From Amyloporia xantha (taxonomy: Eukaryota > Basidiomycota > Agaricomycetes > Polyporales > Adustoporiaceae): a stretch of 64,000 nucleotides of DNA. The notes beneath the pieces were generated by a model, which worked only from the letters and a program-made list of their open reading frames with translations, made no database searches and was not told where the DNA came from. Position numbers and translations under genes: made by a program. Where the stretch lies: NCBI GenBank assembly GCA_036971615.1, contig JAYKKR010000017.1, forward strand, positions 682,001 through 746,000, given 5' to 3'. Positions 47,220 through 58,131 of the stretch are shown here, piece after piece; the stretch's first letter is position 1; each line of letters opens with the position of its first letter.

Positions 47220-50200
47220 ATGGCTCGTACAACCCAGAATCAAGGTGTGTGGCAGGGTCAAATTAATTTTAGTCAGTAACACTGACCACGCATGTATCAG
47301 CCCCTTCGAGTGCACGCCATCTCTGTGCTTGTGGGTGTGGTGCGCAGGTAACAACCAAGACCCAGAACCAACATTTGCGTGGTGAAGGCCCGAGTCGAAT
47401 TGCCGCAAATGTCCTTGCCGACCATGCGTATGTTATAGGCAAGCAGATTGTGGAGCCTCCGCGCAAGCGACGGCGTGTGCAGAATGGCCCTGCCGAAGGA
47501 GTTTCAGGACCCTCTGCCGAAGGGGTTTCAGGGCCCTCCACTCATGCGCAGACACAACAGGCTGCTGTGCTTAGGGATGCAGGAGACGACGAGTCTCGAC
47601 TCCCTTTGGGTCAAACTGTCTTTGCCTCCATGCCGGTCGCCGAGCCGGCTTTCGAACCTGAGCTGCACGCACCTGATGCTCATATGGAAGATCCCCCCAC
47701 TTTGCGTCGATCTACAAGACGTCTTCGACCTGTTGTGGAATTGGCAGCTGAGTGCTGGCCAAATGGTGCAAATGCAATAATGGAATCTGATGATGAATCT
47801 GAATCGTCGAGTGCTGGCTCCGATTGGGACCCTGAGGCAGATGGGAGTGAGGGTGATGATGTGGGTGCGTTGCTGGATGATGATGATGTCGAGGACTACT
47901 TGCATCGCTATCTCGGTTTGGACGATGACACCGATGAAATCCCGCTTTGGGATTCCATCGGTGAAGAGTTTGAACGAGAAGCGCACCAAATCGGTCAGCT
48001 TCTTGTTGTAGTATACCTAACAGTATTATTAATCTAGCTATTTCGGACAGATCGAGAGAGCCTCTCCAATGAAGACATCAATTTGCTGAAGGCGTACTCT
48101 TTAAAGGTGCAGGATTACCTCTCAGAGAGGACCTTCGAGAAGTTCCGCTGGACATTTGACACTCCCGGCTTGCAGTCCATGTACGCGACATGCCGCCGCG
48201 TGGAGTTTCTAGCGGGCTGCAAACCCGTGCGTTATGATTGCTGCATCAATAGCTGTGTATGTTACACAGGTCCCGCATATGAAGATGCCGATGAATGTCC
48301 AAAGTGTCATGAGGCCCGATATGATTCTAAGCGTAAGCCCCGCAAAGTTTACGTCCATATTCCAATCATCCCGCGTCTCCGTGCCCTAGCAGCTAGCAAA
48401 CGTCAAGCCGCTGCCATGCGTTATCGCGCGCATGAGCACATCCACCAGGAAAACAAAATTGTCGATATATTTGATGGCGAGCAATACAGAAGGCTGCTTG
48501 AAACTCCTGTTTCCGTCAATGGAGAAGAATTGCCGCACCGATTCTTTTCCGACTCGCGCGACATTGCTCTGGGCCTTTCGACAGATGGCTTCTCACCGTT
48601 CAAAGGCCGGATGTCCAAGAAGCATACCGCATGGCCACTGCTTCTATTTAATTACAATCTAGGACCGGAAATCCGCTTCCACAAACGGAATATCCTGTGT
48701 GCAGGCATTGTTCCAGGGCCGAAGAAGCCATGGGATATGGACTCCTTTCTGTTTCCAGCAATTCAAGAACTGATTCAATTGGCTCTCGGCGTGACCGCTT
48801 TTGACTGCTTAACACAATCTCTGTTCCTGCTCCACGCTTATCTCATTGTTGCCTTTGGTGATATACCCGCGGTCGCCCTCCTCATGCGGATGAAAGGTCA
48901 TAATGGACTCTACCCCTGTCGTATGTGCAAGATTACTGGCATCCGGAATGATAGTGGTAAAACACTGTATGTACCACTGAATCAAGAACAGTTCCCCGAC
49001 GCCATCAGCTTCAACCCTGACACATTACCACTCCGCACGCATGCAGAGTTCATGGCTGATGCACATGCAGTTGATTCTGCCCCCACGCAAGTTCGTGCCG
49101 AGTATCTTAGCAAGCACAGTGGAATCAAGGGCATGCCGCTTCTGAGCGCGTTGTCATCACTCTCATTTCCACTCTCATTCCCATATGGATTTATGCACCT
49201 CCTTTGGGAGAACCTGATTCCCAATCTGGTACTCCTATGGACTGGCGAGTTCAAAGGGCTTGATTTGACAGCAGACCAATTTGTAATTGTCCCGACAGTC
49301 TGGGAGGCCATCGGTGTGGCCTGCAAGTCATCGAGCCGCACCATTCCTTCTGCATTTGGAGCCGCTGTTCCCAATATTGCGACAGAGACTGGCCTGTTCA
49401 CCGCTGAAATGTGGTCATTTTGGACCATGCATTTGGGGCCAATTCTTCTGCGACGGCGGTTTCTTGATGACAAGTATTACAAACATTTTGTGCGATTGGT
49501 CAGTCTTCTCGAGATCTGTCTCCAATTTGAGACCACACATGAAGAGCTGGACCGAGTTCGGATTGGGTTTACCGATTGGGTTTTGGACTACGAAAGGTGA
49601 ATTTCAATTTACTAATATTGACAAGTGGGATCTGCTAACTTCAGGCTGACACAAATAATACCCGTTCAATAAGATTATATTACCGCTACGATCCTGAACG
49701 CTTGCCAATGTGCCCTCTCACTATCCACGCACTCTTGCACATCGCAGATAGCATCAAGGCAACCGGGCCAGTTTGGACAGCCTGGGAATTCCCGATGGAA
49801 CGCTTCTGCGGCACGTTGCTCCCAGCAGTCAAAAGTCGCCGCTTTCCATATGCCAGCCTGAGTAACTACGCTGTGGACCTGGCCCAACTGGCTCAAATAG
49901 AGCTCTTATATGATTTGCATGACGAACTCTCCCTGCGTGCGACCCAAAAACCCGAGATTGAGCCCGAGACTACATTCTCTACACCCGCCTGTAAGTAGGA
50001 TCCTACTGCATCTATTTCGCCGAGTTCACTGTGATCCCAATCAACGACTGATTGTCTTTAGATCCCAAGGCTGTACTTTTGTCTCCCAGGCGTTTCACAG
50101 ACCTGTCAACCACGTTGCGAACCAAAATCGCTCAATCACTTGCAACACGGTTCAATACTACAATGGCAGTAGCACGCCGTCATGTACCTAACAGGATTTT

Positions 50201-50755
50201 GCAATGGGGTAAAGTCCGGATCTCTGATGGCGGTGATCTTATACATGCGGCAGGTCTCGTCAATATGGGCGAGAACAACCGGGACGCAACCTATGTACGG
50301 GTAAGCCTTGATGATCTTACTATACATATGAGTCGGAGTACTCGCTCATGGCCCTTCCATGAATGTCGATTTTCTTGCAACTAACTACTATTGACACTTA
50401 GTATCAATTACTGGTGGATCGCAATGCACGACGACCCCATATGGATCCAGACTTTGAGGCTCAGGACTTTTTCGGCCAACTTCGACATATATTTGTTCTT
50501 CCAATATCTCCCGCAGCGGACCTTGGGACAACCACGGACTCAATCATCCTGCTCGGAGCCGTGCAATCAGTAAAAGCACAGAACGCAAGAGATGTCACCA
50601 TACCGTTCTATAAGGAGGAAGGCCGCCTCGAGGTCATCGATTTAGCTTCGATTCAATGTGTTGTTGGGAGGGTACATGACGCTCCACGGGGTTGGTGGGG
50701 AATCATCGACCGCAGTGGGCCCCTTGCACAGGCCATGTTTGTAGACGAAAATTGA
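47220..50755 (+). CDS. Plavaka / tnp2-type transposase
   Basis: Exons: 47220-47244, 47277-47991, 48050-49598, then from 49668 with introns near 50000-50060 and 50300-50400. The N-terminus MARTTQNQ leads to a Cys motif CACGCGAQVTTKTQNQHLRG, a basic NLS-like RKRRRVQN, and an acidic stretch. The core has FDCC-type cysteines (CCINSCVCYTG, CPKCHEARYD), then RDIALGLSTDGFSPFKGRMS, AWPLLLFNYNLGPEIRFH, GIVPGPKKPWDMDSF, LIVAFGDIPAVALLMRMKGH, NGLYPCRMC, and in later exons TGPVWTAWEFPMERFCGTLL. The C-terminus has DLASIQCVVGRVHDAPRGWW and GPLAQAMFVDEN. This order is that of fungal Plavaka (CACTA/EnSpm relatives) transposases with an RNase H-like core. No stop or frameshift seen. Confidence 0.9.
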
Positions 50756-50978
50756 GCAAATTTGTGATATAACTTAAGATCTATAGTACTCGAGGTTGGA
50801 ATTCGTACGGCAGACATGCCAAAATTAAACCGCTAAAGGCACTACTGAGGCGAGGTCAAGCAGATTGCTGGGCGGATGAAAATCGTTTGAGAAAACGACC
50901 GAAATGGCATGGACAAAAATGCGTCCGTTTGTCAACTTCGGCCAGTTGCATCCTATTATCGATCGAAAATGGGTTTTC

Positions 50979-51022
50979 GGCCAAACAACGGTCGCTTTTC
51001 AGTCGCTGCGGCGCACACAGTG
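50979..51022 (-). repeat. Right terminal inverted repeat of CACTA-like element
   Basis: On the minus strand it starts CACTGTGTGCGCCGCAGCGA and runs into GACCGTTGTTTGG. Two small indels separate it from the left end. Confidence 0.75.
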
Positions 51023-51026
51023 GGTG

Positions 51027-51283
51027 CATCAGTACTTTCGACATTGGCCTGACACCCTGACAGCCCTGACAAAAAAATGTAAATTGCCTAAAATGGAAAT
51101 TTTGCAAATTTGACTGAGAGCTTAGCACACCCTGACCTGAGCCTGAAATTTATTTTGGCAACATGGCTAAGGCAGCCATTGTAGAGCTCAAACAAATTTA
51201 CGGTCTGACACCCTGACTGCACTGACTGCCCTGACAAGTGATCTGTCAGGGCCGTCAGGCCAATGTCGAAAGTTCTGATGTGT
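51027..51283. mobile_element. Small inverted-repeat element beside the CACTA end
   Basis: CATCAGTACTTTCGACATTG, then GCCTGACACCCTGACAGCCC, at 51027 is repeated in reverse complement at the right side (CATCAGAACTTTCGACATTG, GCCTGACGGCCCTGACAG). The whole is about 257 bp and rich in TGACA/CCCTGAC motifs. It starts 5 bases after the right end of the CACTA-like element. A target duplication is not clear (TG on both sides at best). It may be a MITE into which, or next to which, the larger element landed. Confidence 0.6.
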
Positions 51284-52084
51284 TTGATCTTTGAACGATG
51301 GCGGCAGACAAACATTTGACACTTGCCAAACAAAGCGGTAAGCTAACGGTATTTCCGTCAGCCTGGTTGCTCTAATTATGACAGTTTTACCACCGTGTAG
51401 AAATCTCACACCATGATGCAGACGTATGCAAGAACGATCACTGGCATACACTCGCGGGAACCTATGTCACTCAGGCTAGTGAAGTTTTAATGCTGATACA
51501 GGCAGGAAATTATTTGAACCACTCCTCATGGTAAATCTTGCAGTGCAGTTGAATTGGAGCACCCGGGAGGAATGAGACGGTAGGCCAACGTCATTGAAGG
51601 CGAATGGCAGTGGGCCGGCAGTAGAACGGTTCACGACATACTTCTGGTCTCACATGCATACCCAAAGAATTGAGTGTAAGTGTTGCATTATTCTCATGAA
51701 ATGAACTACAATCGTCTAGGATGCAAAAGAGCTGAAGCGAAATACTTGACCAGTGGTTCGAATAGATGCCGTCCGCCAACCTAGATGACGGATGCGCCAC
51801 CAGCAGATTCATGGAAGTAAATAACTGAAAGAATAGTCTAGTCTTGTGTATTGATCAAATGCCGTGCTACTATGACAGGAAAACCATGCATCGCACCTGC
51901 ATTTCACGCCAAATCCACAAGAGAAGTCGCTGGCCAGAAGGGATTTCCTACAACCTTGGATAGATTCGAGCAAAGCGCGCTGGGTCACCGGTGAACTCTT
52001 GAGTGCTGGTCATAGCATTAGCGACGGGAGGTGCAGGGATTGGCACCGCCAGCATGGGATGAGGAGATCAGTGTCAAGTGCCTC
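51284..52084. other. Intergenic, nothing recognised
   Basis: 800 bases with no gene or repeat noticed, upstream of the decayed BTB copy. Confidence 0.4.
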
Positions 52085-52415
52085 CATGAACGGAGAACCC
52101 ATCACCCATCTCTCGACACTCTTTCTCGTATCCAAGCTCCTTATCACAGCAGCGTCAGATGACTTCCCCCATATGCTCCCCACGGTGGCTCCCAGCAGCC
52201 TCTCGGTGAGCCTAGTGCCATGATTAACATTCGCCAGAATCGGACGCAACGATCGAAAGCATCCTCCGCTGCATATACCCTGTACTGGAGCCCATCACTT
52301 GCGGCTTATGCGACGCATACGAGTCGACGACGCTGATCAAGATGAAGTACCGCGTCCCGGCCTCTCACTGGAGCAAACGGTCGCATACTTCTGCGTTAGC
52401 CACGGTTCATCAGTA
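52085..52415 (+). pseudogene. Decayed BTB-domain gene
   Basis: Aligns with 55370-55680 of the intact BTB gene. CATCTCTCGACACTCTTTCT, CGTATCCAAGCTCCTTATCA, then CCGCTGCATATACCC are almost the same in both. Frame is lost by several small indels after LVSKLLITAASDDF, and homology fades after about 52415. It lies upstream of nothing intact. It is the BTB partner of F-box C, separated from it by the CACTA-like element. Confidence 0.85.
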
Positions 52416-52899
52416 TATAAGCCTCGATTCGCGAATAGCCTCGATAGGGACTTCATTCTTCATTTTTGCGGGAAAGGGACTGCGTGTGGCTTCTGTCCAC
52501 ACGAACGTTCTTACGCTCCAGTAAGAACGACCCCTCAAACTTCTTCAACTCTCAAGCTTCACTAAATAGTAACAGGTAGTCGCCGTAAATATAATACAAT
52601 GCGATCACGCCAAAACATCGAACGGAGCATCCAGACAAGAAAGTACGTACAGAACGTCAATACGTTTCATACGTAAGCCGAGGGTCAGCGTTGTGTCGTT
52701 AGTCAATGGCTAATGATCATACTCGTACAGCGCAGTCAGTCAAAATCAGGCAAGAAATCAGAACACGTATACAGTCTTCAAAAAGCCTCAACACCTGTGC
52801 GAATGCGAATCTCTGTCTTTGTAGCCTAACACCCGCGTCAAAACTACCAGAGCATGTTTGAAAGGTCAAATCCGAGGGTGCGATATACCTATACCTACT
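52416..52899. other. Intergenic; 3' flank of F-box D
   Basis: No gene. From about 52620 it aligns with the 3' flank of F-box C (42960-43247). Confidence 0.55.
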
Positions 52900-53698
52900 C
52901 TAGCTCTGTCCGGAAGATGCGCTGCCTATCTCCAGGAGCATCTGATGGACGCGTCCTCCCTCTGCGGCAGAAAGCGTTTGAGCTGTTCGCGCACCCTCCA
53001 CGTTGGTGACCTTCCACCATAAGGCTGTCTCGTATGTTCTCAGCCAGTGACCAGTCCGCCTCGTTTCAGTCAAGGATACCTCGGCCAGCGAGAAGTACTC
53101 TAACGATGGTATGCTCTTCGCGAATTGTTCTGGGAAGGCTTGTATCGTCTTATTATTGGTGAAACTCGAATCAGTATTACGAGCGCCTAGAATGTGCGCG
53201 AAATAGTGTTTGTCGAAGCAAACCTGGATGCATGTTACACTCGATGTAACAAACCGATTACGGAGAGTTTCCTGCACCATTCAAATCAACTACGAGCAGA
53301 TGGAACAAGAAGCTAAGTGCTCACTAGCCACGATGGGAGATCAGGAGGACCGTTAGAATGTTGCCATTCCTTCGTCTCAGAGATCACCACTACGAGACTT
53401 TGCAATCTTGGTCCAGCGTTGACGAGGTCTTGCCAGAAGTCGATATAGGTATATCCGGAGGGAACGATGAAGTGAAGGGCATTGAAAGCCAGAACGACAG
53501 TGACGGGATCCAAATTTCGCACTGCACGGACCACATACTCCCTGATATAACTACCGTTCCGACCAATCAGACCAGAAAACTCCACCGTGTCCGTAGGGCA
53601 GGTTATATGGGAGAGGTAGAGGACATTCAAGGGAGACCCGATAACATGAGACAAATGGGACCACATGATATCATTGTTCCTGGCCTCGCGATTCACTA

Positions 53699-54155
53699 GC
53701 CGTACTCAATTCTTTTTTTTATTTTATTTTATTTCTCTTGTGCTCACATCAGGCCTCGTGTTCCATGAAGTGGAAATAAAGTGATCTAAAATGATCTAAA
53801 GCGATCTGACGGGTCTGACATGCGGAGTTCCAAATATGTACGGACCGGTGCACCACTGGGCGAGAATAATGCTTTGTTTCGATGCTGGCTCTCCAGGTTT
53901 GACTGCAGTATAGGTTTTCTGGGTAGATATAGCCATCTAACATATGTAAGAAACCTTCCAGTGGGTGAAAAACGATAGGTATCTGCTTTGCATACATTCC
54001 TGTTGGTGGCAATACGAACTCCTTCAACTCCGCCTCCACCGTGCGAATAAAATGAGGTCCTCAATTCTTAGATCGGGTTTAGAATCTCGCTTACACGAAC
54101 TCTCGGATGAGCACAAAAAATAAAATGAGAAATAAAAAAAAGAATTGAGTACGGC
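53699..54155. mobile_element. 457-bp MITE inserted in F-box D, TA target
   Basis: The ends are GCCGTACTCAATTCTTTTTT and its complement, with imperfect inverted repeat for about 50 bases (AT-rich, then GTGCTCA). TA flanks each end (53697-53698 and 54156-54157), as for Tc1/mariner elements; an ACT triplet reading is also possible. The minus strand carries a 96-codon open frame at 53749-54039 (YIYPENLYCSQTWRASIETK within it) without known homologue. No transposase. Confidence 0.8.
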
Positions 54156-54850
54156 TACTGGCACGTCGGAAGAGTCAATGATGACCATCTTGATATTGGG
54201 AAATAGATGCGCATGAACGACCATTGGCACGAAGTTGTCGATGAGGCAGATAGATGTTACATTGGGCCACTGTTTGGAAAGGGAAAGCTCTGACGACGCC
54301 TGGGCAGCGGAGCGCAAGGTGGATTTAGGACGGAAATGCACAAATTCAATGGACCGGACGCTGTCGATCGGCGAAATGCTTCGAAGCAATTCAATAAGGT
54401 CCTGGTGCACTGGGGCCGATAGGGAAATGAATTGAGGAGCACTGCGTAACCTGTTCAGTACTCCGGCTGTCTTCGACCCGATACCGCCCAAGGCAATGTG
54501 TAATAGATTTGGGAGTGCAGCTACCGCGTCCCCTATGCGAGCATTTCTTTCCATGAAACGCTCCATCAGAGGCAGGCCGAGTTTCCGCAAACGGACAGCT
54601 TTCTCAAGGACGTCCGCGAGAAGGGCAGCCAATGTCAAGTACAGCACATCATTGTCGTTGTGGGAGCCAAATGGCTCCTGGAGTCCATTATACCGTATTT
54701 CCAACGTCCGTAGCCTCAGGGGACGGCGCGGACTGTCAGAGAGCATGTATTGACACATGCGAGATATCCTCTCTGGATCCCAGGGCCACTTGACAAAATG
54801 CACTTCGGAATGTGCGCGCTCAAGCGCAATCAAATGAATCTGCCGTGAAG

Positions 54851-54856
54851 TAGCTA
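54851..54856. other. Probable transposon excision footprint (TAGCTA)
   Basis: Relative to F-box C, this gene has four extra bases. The sequence TA-GC-TA is a duplicated TA with two bases between, equal to the first two bases of the nearby MITE's ends (GC). Tc1/mariner excision typically leaves TA, two or three terminal bases, TA. Confidence 0.5.
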
Positions 54857-55232
54857 TTCGATAAGGCGAGAGCGTCGTGACATGATAGTAGAGATGTAAT
54901 CATGCGAAGGACATCTTCGTTGAGGTCGACGAGGGTCATGTTGCGATGGCTGTGGTCAGGCCCAATGGGTCTGGTAGTAGCTGGGATTAGTGACTGTTTA
55001 TGTGATCTAAGATGAGCGGAGGTCGATGATTTGAAGGCCACAGTGAAAGTACACGCCCCTACTCACGTCGGTGGTGGCAGTACACAAACTAGTATAACAG
55101 GGGGCCGACAGTTCTATCGTGCACGCTTCTACACGTTGCGTTACACGGCGCGTGATCTGTGACTGCGACGCGTCCTGAAACTCCTCCTACTTAGCTGGCC
55201 GTTCATTGAGACGACAGTCATCCTCATCGTCC

Positions 55233-56165
55233 ATGTTCAACACAACGATAACCACCGCGTCTCAGAAACACAAGAAAACTACTCGACGGGAGCGCTCCTC
55301 TTCTGTCGTGTTTGTGCGAATGCAGAAGACAGCCCCAGCACCCTTCAATCGCCCTGATGCCGACCTCGTACTCATCACTCATCTCTCGACACGCTTTCTC
55401 GTATCCAAGCTCCTTATCACCGCAGCGTCAGACTACTTCCGCGACACCCTCTCCACCGCTGCTCGTCGCCCTCTCGGCGAACCTACCGTGATCGACAATT
55501 TGCCCGAATCGGACGCGACGATAGAGACCGTCCTCCGCTGCATATATCCCGTGCCGGAGCCCGTCATATGCGACCTCGACGACTTGTGCGACGCGTACGA
55601 CGCTGCGATCAAGTACCGCATGCCGAAACCCAAGCTCACCCTCGAACAGATGCTGCTCGCACCGCGGTTCATGCAGGAGGAGCCCGTCCGCGTGTACGCT
55701 ATCGCGCGCAAGTACGGTCTGGATGACGTTGCGGAAGTCGCCATGGAGCGTGCGCTGTGCATGCCTGCGGTGTGGCCGGAATATGAGGAGTTCAGCCATA
55801 TTTCCGCGCGGGAGTACCATTCCCTCATCACTCTCCACCGCCGGAGAGGCATCGCGGCTGCCGCGTGCCTGGACGATCCCCAGCTCAGGGCGAAGGCGCG
55901 GTATTGTGCCATTTGCGATGACAGGAAGAAGCGTACGGGTGTTGACGGCCCTCCGAACTGGTGGAACAAGTATGTCGAGCGGTGTCGCCCTGTTCTTATG
56001 GAATCGCCGACGAGCAGCGTGGTGTGCAGTAATGCCTTCCTGGCCCAACAAGTCAAACCGTATGATTGCGAGGGCTGTGCAAGGTGTATTCTACATGCTC
56101 TTCTACCTGACGGCGTCATCACGATGCTCAAGCAGCTCATTGATGCGCTGCCTAAAACATCATGA
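55233..56165 (+). CDS. BTB/POZ-domain protein
   Basis: One uninterrupted frame of 310 residues from ATG 55233. After a basic Ser/Thr-rich leader (KHKKTTRRERSSSVVF), the BTB fold starts at about residue 40: DADLVLITHLSTRFLVSKLL, ITAASDYFRDTLSTAA, then TVLRCIYPVPEP, DLDDLCDAYDAAIKYRMPKP. A BACK-like helical part follows (VYAIARKYGLDDVAEVAMER) and a Cys-containing C-terminus (YCAICDDRKKR, CEGCARCILH). This domain order is that of a family greatly expanded in Agaricomycetes. BTB proteins often join Cullin-3 ligases; that is family knowledge, not shown here. It faces the broken F-box D gene across a ~290-bp gap. Confidence 0.88.
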   Translation: MFNTTITTASQKHKKTTRRERSSSVVFVRMQKTAPAPFNRPDADLVLITHLSTRFLVSKLLITAASDYFRDTLSTAARRPLGEPTVIDNLPESDATIETVLRCIYPVPEPVICDLDDLCDAYDAAIKYRMPKPKLTLEQMLLAPRFMQEEPVRVYAIARKYGLDDVAEVAMERALCMPAVWPEYEEFSHISAREYHSLITLHRRRGIAAAACLDDPQLRAKARYCAICDDRKKRTGVDGPPNWWNKYVERCRPVLMESPTSSVVCSNAFLAQQVKPYDCEGCARCILHALLPDGVITMLKQLIDALPKTS

Positions 56166-56463
56166 CATGGGTGAGCATTTTTCGGTGCAGTCCAGATAGG
56201 TTTGTTCTCATCTTTAGCTAGAGCTTTCACGCTTGCATTTGAGGAGGATAGTCGTGTCTGACGTCTTACGTGTTCAAGAACGAACTCTCGCAATCTCAGT
56301 AATTTATGTCAACCATCGCTAGTATACATTGTTTAATACCACGTAATGTTTTTCACTTAACTAGAACGTTTACCGGCAGCCTGAAAATGTCCTATGGTCG
56401 GTTCTAGTGGAAGGTAAGTAACAGCAGAGTTACAAATCTTATGTCCGTATATGACTTCCGCTC

Positions 56464-58131
56464 TCAAAGCAGTTCTCCGGTAGGTTTCAACCCTTCAAAA
56501 CCATTGGCGACGTCATACGCGAGCGTTCCGCGTAGGTAAGTTTGCTCAACTCTGCCTCGAAGAGTGAGGCCGTCGTAAGGGGTGAGTTTATTTTTGAAAT
56601 TGAGTGATTCTTTCGTCACCTTTGAACACGGCCAACGTCAGCGTTGCTCTTCAAGCAGTGAGTGATTTGTACATACTGTAAATTCTGCCTTGGGATCCCA
56701 AATGACGAGATCCGCATCGTAGCCTACCTTGATATGCCCCTTGCGGTCATCGAGCGCAGCGTGCCGTGCAGTCTTGCCAGACACCCATTCCATGATCCTC
56801 TCGATGCCCACGCCGCGCTTGCTGCCCTCCGTCCACAGCAAGCTCAACCCGAGCCCGAGCGTGCTGATCCCGCCCCACGCACCCATGACGTCCCCTTCGT
56901 CCATCCTCTTCAGCGCCGCGACGCACGGGCTGTGGTCGCTCACCACGCAGTCGATCGTGCCGTCCAGCAGCGCGTCCCACAGCTCCTCGCGGTTGGCCTC
57001 CTCGCGGATGGGCGGGCAGCACTTGAAGTCGGGGCGGCCGTGCGGGATCTGCGCGGCGGAGAGGCAGAGGTAGTGGAAGCAGGTCTCGACGGTCAGGGGG
57101 AGGCCGGACGCCTTGGCGGCGCGGATGAGGGGGAGCGCGAGCGCGGCGGAGAGGTGGACGATGTGCAGCCGGAGGGAGGGGTATCGCCGGTGGAGGGAGG
57201 TGATGAGGGCGATGGCGTCGACCTCGAGCTGCTGCGGGCGCGAGGCGAGGAAGGTGGTGTAGAGGGTGGGATCTGCGGCGGTGGGAGTTGCGGAGGGGCC
57301 GTGGGGAGATGTGTCGAGCTCGGCGTGGAAGCAGAGAACGGTGGACGTGTTCTGATGAGGCGGAAACAGCAGCAGGTTATTATCCCCGAACAGAAGGCCA
57401 GTGTGAGCGCACCTTCAGTTCCTCCATGGCCAGTTGCAAATCGGCCGCATTGACGGATGGGAATTCCTGCACAGGTATAAGACGGGTAGGCAGACATAGT
57501 ATGCAACGTCTCACATCTACGCCGCTTTCTATCAGGAAGCACTTGAACCCCTTCACGCCCGCATCTATCAGAGGCCTGAGGTGTGCCTACCGTGGCTGAT
57601 GCTGTCAGATATGCGCCTTCAAAGCAGACATGGAAGGTGGATGGGCATTCACCTGGTTACCAGGTATAACACCCCCCCAGAACGCGACATCTGTCCAGCA
57701 CTGCCCACGGGCTGCTCGCCGCTTCTCCTCCAAGTGGGAGACCGTCGTGGTCGGAGGGATCGAGTTCAGCGGCATGTCGACGACCGTAGTGACTCCCCCC
57801 GAGGCCGCGGCGCGCGTGCCGGTCCAAAAGCCCTCCCAGTCTGTCCGACCAGGCTCGTTCAGGTGGACATGACCGCTACAGCGGCGTACAAGATCAGTAC
57901 CGAGTGACGGTTGCGAAGGTGGCTCACTCACTCGACAAGGCCTGGCAGGACGAGCTTATCACCTGCATCTATCCAGTTGGCGTCTTCGACATCAGGGAAT
58001 GCCTGTCTCTGGCCCACGCTGTGGTGAATATCACTGATCTTGCCGGTCATCACGTCCACTATGACAGTGGCTGGTCTTGGGTGATCGCCACACAGCACGT
58101 TGGACCCTGTGAAGATGCGTCTTGAGCCCAT
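56464..58131 (-). CDS. DAL1: Allantoinase
   Basis: ATG at 58131 gives [20 protein letters not shown]. Spliced exons then give [20 protein letters not shown], with metal-ligand His pair; [34 protein letters not shown], with the Lys expected to be carbamylated; [38 protein letters not shown]; and CVVSDHSPC, with the catalytic Asp. The end is [14 protein letters not shown]. Four or more introns. The enzyme hydrolyses allantoin to allantoate in purine-nitrogen use. Family members in fungi are usually about 450-480 residues, in line with this. A longer frame without ATG extends upstream, so an additional first exon is possible. Confidence 0.93.

Larger units (their letters stand above)
45155..51022. 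mobile_element. Complete Plavaka/CACTA-like DNA transposon, two genes
   Basis: 5868 bp. The left end is CACTGTGCGCCTCACAGCGG and the reverse complement of the right end is CACTGTGTGCGCCGCAGCGA; similarity continues through GACCG-TGTTTG for about 42 bases. GGT flanks both sides (45152-45154 and 51023-51025), a 3-bp target duplication as CACTA elements make. Inside are two divergent genes: a tnp2-type transposase (+) and a companion protein (-). Both reading frames are intact, so the element may be active or recently so. Confidence 0.85.
52900..54939 (-). pseudogene. F-box D, broken by a MITE and a 4-bp insertion
   Basis: Starts MTLVDLNEDVLRMITSLLSC at 54939. The reading frame is lost at 54851-54860, in the F-box, by four extra bases within TAGCTA, relative to copy C. 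After that the second frame matches copy C (LRTLEIRYNGL, KAVRLRKLGLPLMERFMERN, LLHIALGGIGSKTAG) up to 54158, where a 457-bp MITE lies. Beyond it, NREARNNDIMWSHLSHVIGS resumes, then the PSWLV intron site (about 53330) and exon 2, ending LLEIGSASSGQS. It is therefore a non-functional sister of copy C. Exon 2 and most of the body are still readable, so decay is recent. Confidence 0.88.
52620..56165. repeat. Duplicated unit 2 (F-box D plus BTB)
   Basis: Second copy of the divergent F-box/BTB pair. The F-box half aligns with 42960-45150 and the BTB half with 52085-52415. Confidence 0.75.

Noticed and set aside
47245..47268. Transposase start within exon 2 (non-ATG)
   Set aside because: An ATG at 47220 plus a small GT-AG intron joins in frame to the Cys-rich N-terminal motif, which is the better model.
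45155..51022. Retrotransposon interpretation of the 45-51 kb element
   Set aside because: No reverse transcriptase, integrase or LTRs; ends are short inverted repeats and the protein is tnp2/Plavaka-like.
52010..52249. Minus ORF over the decayed BTB copy
   Set aside because: Antisense of the BTB relic.
55433..56293. Minus-strand ORFs of 207 and 286 codons over the BTB gene
   Set aside because: Shadow frames. The plus-strand BTB protein has recognisable domains and an aligned relic copy.
56662..57453. 263-codon plus-strand ORF
   Set aside because: Antisense of the allantoinase C-terminal exons; repetitive Arg/Glu/Gly composition is typical of a shadow frame.
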